From contig MIAG01000009.1 of the NCBI GenBank assembly GCA_001829005.1, forward strand, positions 215,534-279,533: a stretch of DNA of 64,000 bases. The letters are read 5' to 3'. The DNA is from Sphingobacteriia bacterium RIFOXYC2_FULL_35_18. GTDB taxonomy: Bacteria > Bacteroidota > Bacteroidia > Chitinophagales > Chitinophagaceae. A model generated the notes under the pieces. The model searched no databases. It worked only from the letters and a program-made list of their open reading frames with translations, and had not been told where the DNA came from. How positions within the stretch are numbered: the stretch's first letter is position 1; each line of letters begins with the position of its first letter. The position numbers and the translations under genes are program-made. Positions 59,734 to 64,000 of this stretch are shown here, one piece after another.

Positions 59734-61218
59734 ATGCAACAATATATTCTTTCATTCGATCAAGGTACTACGAGTAGCAGAGCCATTGTATTTGATAAAG
59801 CAGGCGCCATTTTTTCTACTGCACAAAAAGAATTCACGCAAATATTTCCGCAGCCAGGTTGGGTGGAGCATGATGCCAATGAAATTTGGAGCACGCAAAT
59901 TGGCGTTGCCGCAGAAGCCATTACCAAAGCGGGTTTGAGCATTCAGAACATCGCGGCGATTGGTATTACCAATCAACGTGAAACCACTGTTGTGTGGGAT
60001 AAAAAAACAGGTATTCCTGTGTACAATGCCATTGTTTGGCAAGACCGTAGAACCGCTGATTATTGTGATCAATTAAAAGCTGCGGGTCATGCAAAATCGA
60101 TTCAAGAAAAAACTGGATTGATTGTTGACGCTTATTTTTCTGCTACCAAAGTGAAGTGGATATTAGATAATGTAGCTGGTGCGCGTGAGCGTGCGGAGAA
60201 GGGTGAATTATTAATGGGCACCATGGATACTTGGTTGGTTTGGAAATTAACGAATGGGCAAGTGCATGTAACTGATGTATCGAATGCATCGCGCACCATG
60301 ATTTATAATATTCACACTTTACAGTGGGATCAAGACTTACTCGAACTCTTCGATATTCCGGCGGCTATGCTCCCTCTGGTAAAAAGTTCCAGTGAAATTT
60401 ATGGCACTACACAAAGTATTTTGACTTCGCATCCTGTGCCGATTGCGGGTATTGCAGGTGATCAACAAGCGGCTTTATTTGGTCAACAATGTACGCAGCC
60501 TGGTATGGTGAAGAATACTTATGGTACGGGTTGTTTTATGTTGATGAATACGGGTGAAAAACCAGTGGCTTCTACCAATCAATTGCTCACAACGATTGCT
60601 TGGCAAGTGAATGGGGTTACGCATTATGCACTCGAGGGTTCGGTATTTATTGCGGGTGCGGTAGTGCAATGGTTGCGTGATGGTTTGAAAATTATTCGAA
60701 CTTCTGCAGAGATTGAAACCCTTGCTGGGCAAGTATCTTCGGCCGATGGCGTGTATGTTGTTCCGGCTTTTGCAGGATTGGGTGCGCCTTATTGGAATCA
60801 ACATGCACGTGGTACGATTGTCGGTATTACGCGTGGTACTACCAGTGCGCATATTGCACGTGCTGCGGTAGAGAGTATTGCTTTTCAAACCATGGATGTA
60901 TTAAAAGCAATGGAAGCCGATTCGGGTATTTCCATTAAAGAATTGCGTGTGGATGGTGGCGCAACAGTTAACAATATGTTGATGCAGTTTCAAGCTGATT
61001 TATTGCAAACTTCGGTGGTGCGTCCTACAACTGTTGAAACCACTGCATTGGGTGCGGCTTACCTAGCTGGATTAGCGGTGGGTTTTTGGGGCTCTGTTTC
61101 CGAAATCCAAAGCATTTGGGAAAAGGATCGGGTTTTTGAACCTTCGATGTCCTTGGCTTCTCGCGATGCCTTAGCGGCAGGTTGGGCCAAAGCAGTAGGG
61201 GCGGCGATGAGTTACTAG
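59734..61218 (+). CDS. glpK: glycerol kinase
   Basis: 494 residues, FGGY family. [18 protein letters not shown] at the N-terminus, [29 protein letters not shown], the substrate block [20 protein letters not shown], and the C-terminal ATP-binding [22 protein letters not shown]. It phosphorylates glycerol to glycerol-3-phosphate with ATP. Length is normal. The product is used by GlpD encoded 1.3 kb downstream, with an unrelated ATPase gene in between. Confidence 0.96.
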   Translation: MQQYILSFDQGTTSSRAIVFDKAGAIFSTAQKEFTQIFPQPGWVEHDANEIWSTQIGVAAEAITKAGLSIQNIAAIGITNQRETTVVWDKKTGIPVYNAIVWQDRRTADYCDQLKAAGHAKSIQEKTGLIVDAYFSATKVKWILDNVAGARERAEKGELLMGTMDTWLVWKLTNGQVHVTDVSNASRTMIYNIHTLQWDQDLLELFDIPAAMLPLVKSSSEIYGTTQSILTSHPVPIAGIAGDQQAALFGQQCTQPGMVKNTYGTGCFMLMNTGEKPVASTNQLLTTIAWQVNGVTHYALEGSVFIAGAVVQWLRDGLKIIRTSAEIETLAGQVSSADGVYVVPAFAGLGAPYWNQHARGTIVGITRGTTSAHIARAAVESIAFQTMDVLKAMEADSGISIKELRVDGGATVNNMLMQFQADLLQTSVVRPTTVETTALGAAYLAGLAVGFWGSVSEIQSIWEKDRVFEPSMSLASRDALAAGWAKAVGAAMSY

Positions 61219-61271
61219 AGCGCCTGGCGGGAGCGTTTGCCGGCTGCGCTGCTGGTATTAAATTTTGGATT

Positions 61272-61311
61272 TACTCAGAATATTGAGTATTTTTACTCAA
61301 CGTATTGAGTA
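61272..61311. promoter_or_regulatory. twin near-palindromes before the AAA_14 gene
   Basis: TACTCAGAATATTGAGTA (61272-61289) and TACTCAACGTATTGAGTA (61294-61311) are near-palindromes sharing TACTCA and TTGAGTA arms, 22 bases apart (two helical turns), and end 11 bases before the ATG. They look like a paired operator for a dimeric regulator. Confidence 0.65.
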
Positions 61312-61322
61312 AAATATAAATT

Positions 61323-62507
61323 ATGTTTCAAAGAGTTCATTATCAAACACTTGCGAACAGGCTTCAAGAGCCTCGGCGATTCATTCAGGTGATTACAGGG
61401 CCCCGTCAAGTGGGTAAAACCACCATGGTGAACCAAGTTGCTGCTAATTTAAAAGTGGCTCATTTGTTTGTGTCTGCTGATTCTGTGGCGCTTGGAAACA
61501 GTGTTTGGTTGCAACAGCAATGGGAATATGCAAGAATAAAACTGAAGCAAGAAACCGCGCTTGAATATGTTTTGATCATTGATGAAATTCAAAAAATTGA
61601 TCAATGGAGTGAGACCATTAAATTAATGTGGGATGAAGACACTAGAACAGGGTTGAATATTAAATTAGTTCTATTAGGATCTTCAAGATTGTTGATTCAA
61701 CAAGGATTAACAGAATCTTTGGCTGGTAGATTTGAAGTAATTTATATGGGGCATTGGAATTTTTCAGAAATGCAAAAAAGCTTCAATTATTCATTGGATG
61801 ATTTTATTTGGTTTGGTGGTTATCCTGGTAGTGCGGCATTCATTCATGAAGAAAATCGTTGGAAAGAATATATGATTCATTCGATTATTGAATCTAGTAT
61901 TTCGCGTGATATTTTAATGCTTACTCGTATTGATAAACCTGCATTGATGAAGCAGCTATTCGAATTGGGTTGTTTGTATTCTGGGCAAATTTTATCTTAT
62001 ACTAAAATGATCGGGCAGTTACAAGATGCGGGAAATACTACTACCTTAAGTCACTATTTACAACTCTTACATACTGCCGGTTTATTAGGCGGCATTGAAA
62101 AGTTTGCTGGTGATATTATTCGTAAAAGATCCTCCAGTCCTAAGTTTCAAGTGCACAATACTGCATTGATGAGTGCTCAAATGGGGCGACATAAAAAACA
62201 GGTCTTATCTGATAAAGCTGCATGGGGCAGAATGGTTGAATCTGCGGTTGGAGCTCATTTGCTAAACAGTTCTCTTTCGAGGAATATGAATTTATATTAT
62301 TGGCGAGAAAATATACTAGAAGTAGATTTTATCTTGGAAAAAAATAACGAATTGATCGCTATTGAAGTGAAAAGTAATGGCGTTGCTGAATTTCGTGGTT
62401 TGGAAGCTTTTAAAAAAATGTACGGCCCCAAAAAAATGATTCTAGTGGGTGAGAAAGGGATTCCAGTTCACGAATTTTTGCAATTAAATCCCAACGATTT
62501 ATTTTAA
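61323..62507 (+). CDS. AAA_14/DUF4143 ATPase
   Basis: 394 residues. Walker A GPRQVGKTT (about 26-34), Walker B VLIIDEIQK (about 83-91) and sensor LLGSSRLL make an AAA_14 ATPase. The C-terminal DUF4143 domain contains EVDFILEKNNELIAIEVKS, the PD-(D/E)XK-type core. These proteins are abundant orphans in bacterial genomes; the function is uncertain. It splits glpK from glpD, and its own operators suggest a later insertion. Confidence 0.88.
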   Translation: MFQRVHYQTLANRLQEPRRFIQVITGPRQVGKTTMVNQVAANLKVAHLFVSADSVALGNSVWLQQQWEYARIKLKQETALEYVLIIDEIQKIDQWSETIKLMWDEDTRTGLNIKLVLLGSSRLLIQQGLTESLAGRFEVIYMGHWNFSEMQKSFNYSLDDFIWFGGYPGSAAFIHEENRWKEYMIHSIIESSISRDILMLTRIDKPALMKQLFELGCLYSGQILSYTKMIGQLQDAGNTTTLSHYLQLLHTAGLLGGIEKFAGDIIRKRSSSPKFQVHNTALMSAQMGRHKKQVLSDKAAWGRMVESAVGAHLLNSSLSRNMNLYYWRENILEVDFILEKNNELIAIEVKSNGVAEFRGLEAFKKMYGPKKMILVGEKGIPVHEFLQLNPNDLF

Positions 62508-62516
62508 AAGAAATGC

Positions 62517-64000
62517 ATGGATTATCTGAATCAAACATATGACATTGTAATCATTGGCGGTGGCGCTACTGGCCTGGGTTCCGCTGTGGATGCGGCTTCG
62601 CGTGGGTATAAAACTTTGCTCGTTGAGCAAGCTGATTTTGGGAAAGGCACTTCTAGCCGTTCCACTAAATTGGTGCATGGTGGTGTGCGGTACTTGGCAC
62701 AGGGGAATATTAAATTGGTGCGCGAGGCGTTAGCCGAGCGCGGTAGGTTACTCAAAAATGCGCCACTTATGACTAGCACGCAACCCTTTGTGGTGCCGGT
62801 ATTTAGCCTTTGGGAAAAATTTTATTATAGTGCTGGTTTAATGTTATACGATGTTTTATCGGGAAAATTATCACTCGGTAAAACGCGTTTACTCTCTCGC
62901 AAAAAAACCTTGGAGTTATTGCCGAATATCAACCCCAAAAAAGTTGCAGGTGGTATTTTATATTATGATGGTCAATTCAATGATGCAGAACTCTGTATTG
63001 AACTCGCACATACTGCGGAGCGTTATGGGGCTACTGTGTTAAATTATACCAAAGCGGTTGGATTTATAAAAGAGAAGGATATTATTGTGGGAGTAGAGCT
63101 GGAAGATACGCTGGGAGCGGGCGGCGGAGCTGCGAGCGGGGATGTGGCGGTTGCGGCGGGCGGCAGCGCGGGCCAGGCTGCTGGCGCAAACGGCGCGGGC
63201 CAAGTGGCCGAACCGACCCGAAAAAAAGTTTCGTGCAAATGCGTCATTAACGCAACAGGCGTATTTACCGATGCCGTCTTGCAAATGGATGATCCGCATG
63301 CAGACACATTAGTGTATCCTTCGCAGGGTATTCACTTGGTAGTGAGTCCTAAATTTTTCAGAGGGATCAATGCGATGATGATTCCTAAAACCGATGATGG
63401 TCGAGTACTTTTTGCTGTGCCTTGGCAAGGTAAAGTAGTAATAGGTACTACCGATACACATGTGGATCATATTGACCTAGAACCTTTGCCACTAGCGGAA
63501 GAGATTCATTTTGTGTTAGAGCATTTTAATAGATACACGAATGCAGCCATCACGAAAGATGATGTGCTCAGTGTTTTTGTGGGGCTTCGTCCGTTGGTGC
63601 GTTCTGCAAATACAGGTTCCAATATTTCTTCTTTATTGTCGCGCGATCATACGTTGGTGGTTTCGCCAAGTCGCTTAGTTACTATAACCGGGGGCAAGTG
63701 GACCACTTATCGCAAGATGGCGGAAGACGCGGTGAACAATGCGGTGTTTGTGGCCAAGCTTGATGGGGCTGATCGTAGCGCGAAATCTGGTTCGACTTCG
63801 GGTGCGACTTCTGCCGCGACATCCAGCTCGAAAAAATGCATCACAAAAGATTTGCCCATTGGAGACCTTGGGGCTGCTAGAGCATTAGCGGCGCAATTGA
63901 TTGCTGCCGATTCTTCAATGGCTGAGTTCTTGGCTCCAGCGGCCTATGACATTCGTGTAGTGGATGTGGTTGTTGCGGCGCGCTGCAAATATGTGCGAAC
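62517..64000 (+). CDS. glpD: glycerol-3-phosphate dehydrogenase (partial, runs off the window)
   Basis: FAD enzyme oxidising glycerol-3-phosphate to dihydroxyacetone phosphate. Start ATG 62517: MDYLNQTYDIVIIGGGATGLG, then GKGTSSRSTKLVHGGVRYL. Further family blocks: VINATG, MIPKTDDGRVLFAVPW, IGTTDTH, VGLRPLVR and TGGKWTTYRKMAED. The frame is open to the last base. Residues 198-235 (63108-63220) are an Ala/Gly-rich insert, 89/113 G+C by my count, before VINATG. A second Ser/Thr/Ala-rich insert lies near 63769-63834, before CITKDLPIGD. Both keep the frame and fall in loops. Confidence 0.93.
   Translation, partial: MDYLNQTYDIVIIGGGATGLGSAVDAASRGYKTLLVEQADFGKGTSSRSTKLVHGGVRYLAQGNIKLVREALAERGRLLKNAPLMTSTQPFVVPVFSLWEKFYYSAGLMLYDVLSGKLSLGKTRLLSRKKTLELLPNINPKKVAGGILYYDGQFNDAELCIELAHTAERYGATVLNYTKAVGFIKEKDIIVGVELEDTLGAGGGAASGDVAVAAGGSAGQAAGANGAGQVAEPTRKKVSCKCVINATGVFTDAVLQMDDPHADTLVYPSQGIHLVVSPKFFRGINAMMIPKTDDGRVLFAVPWQGKVVIGTTDTHVDHIDLEPLPLAEEIHFVLEHFNRYTNAAITKDDVLSVFVGLRPLVRSANTGSNISSLLSRDHTLVVSPSRLVTITGGKWTTYRKMAEDAVNNAVFVAKLDGADRSAKSGSTSGATSAATSSSKKCITKDLPIGDLGAARALAAQLIAADSSMAEFLAPAAYDIRVVDVVVAARCKYVR

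Noticed and set aside
60475..60888. - strand open frame opposite glpK
   Set aside because: Falls entirely within conserved glycerol kinase sequence and has no protein-like motifs.
1..64000. tRNA, rRNA or riboswitch genes
   Set aside because: None recognised by eye in the intergenic gaps; a covariance-model scan would settle it.

Overview
The window is a stretch of a Bacteroidota chromosome, most likely Chitinophagaceae. The evidence is AT-rich DNA, almost no Shine-Dalgarno sites, long SLBB-type polysaccharide export proteins, Wzi-like barrels, a DUF4292 lipoprotein next to an EnvC-like M23 protein, and PIN/HigBA-type accessory modules. No rRNA, tRNA or CRISPR array was seen.

Region A (1-33446, all + strand) is a very AT-rich Wzx/Wzy-type surface polysaccharide locus. 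It starts with a C-terminally damaged nucleotide-sugar dehydrogenase and a 650-base gene-free stretch. Then come Wzz, Wzx, Wzy, a GT2, an AAC(3)-fold acyltransferase and an orphan protein. Next are an acyl carrier protein with a KASIII enzyme, the UDP-L-FucNAc trio FnlA/FnlB/FnlC and a WbuB-like transferase. These are followed by an SDR, a NeuD/PglD-like acyltransferase, a two-subunit transketolase, a second ACP, an AMP ligase, LuxE-like and LuxC-like proteins, a FabZ-like dehydratase, and a GMC oxidoreductase with a small partner. The locus closes with a PglC-like initiating transferase, an alpha/beta hydrolase, a PglE-like aminotransferase, an exported GH78-like protein, a PglF-like dehydratase and two Wzi-like proteins. 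I infer a polymer containing L-FucNAc and a 4-amino-4,6-dideoxy sugar. About a dozen lipid- and acyl-type enzymes seem to make and attach an unusual acyl-derived group. This is the best candidate in the window for an undescribed system.

Region B (33448-52617, mostly - strand, less AT-rich) is a second polysaccharide locus that meets region A tail to tail with one base between stop codons. It has its own Wzz, the only Wza-like exporter, a Wzi-like barrel, a WcaJ-type initiating transferase, four glycosyltransferases, a hexapeptide acyltransferase, methyltransferases, a Wzy/WaaL-type protein and a Wzx. A Fic-domain gene preceded by five 24-bp palindromic repeats is lodged inside it.

Region C (52672-64000) is mixed. 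It holds an SDR and a FAD oxidoreductase, dUTPase (dut), a HigBA-like pair, a membrane protein, a broken PIN gene with its intact small partner, a DUF4292 lipoprotein and an EnvC-like protein. It ends with glpK and glpD, separated by an AAA_14/DUF4143 ATPase with twin palindromic operators; glpD runs off the window. Two large inverted repeats lie in its intergenic gaps. GC-rich in-frame inserts occur in one glycosyltransferase (41567-41647) and in GlpD (63108-63220, with a weaker one near 63769-63834).

All functions are read from motifs and gene context; no searches were run. Residue numbers are hand counts and approximate.
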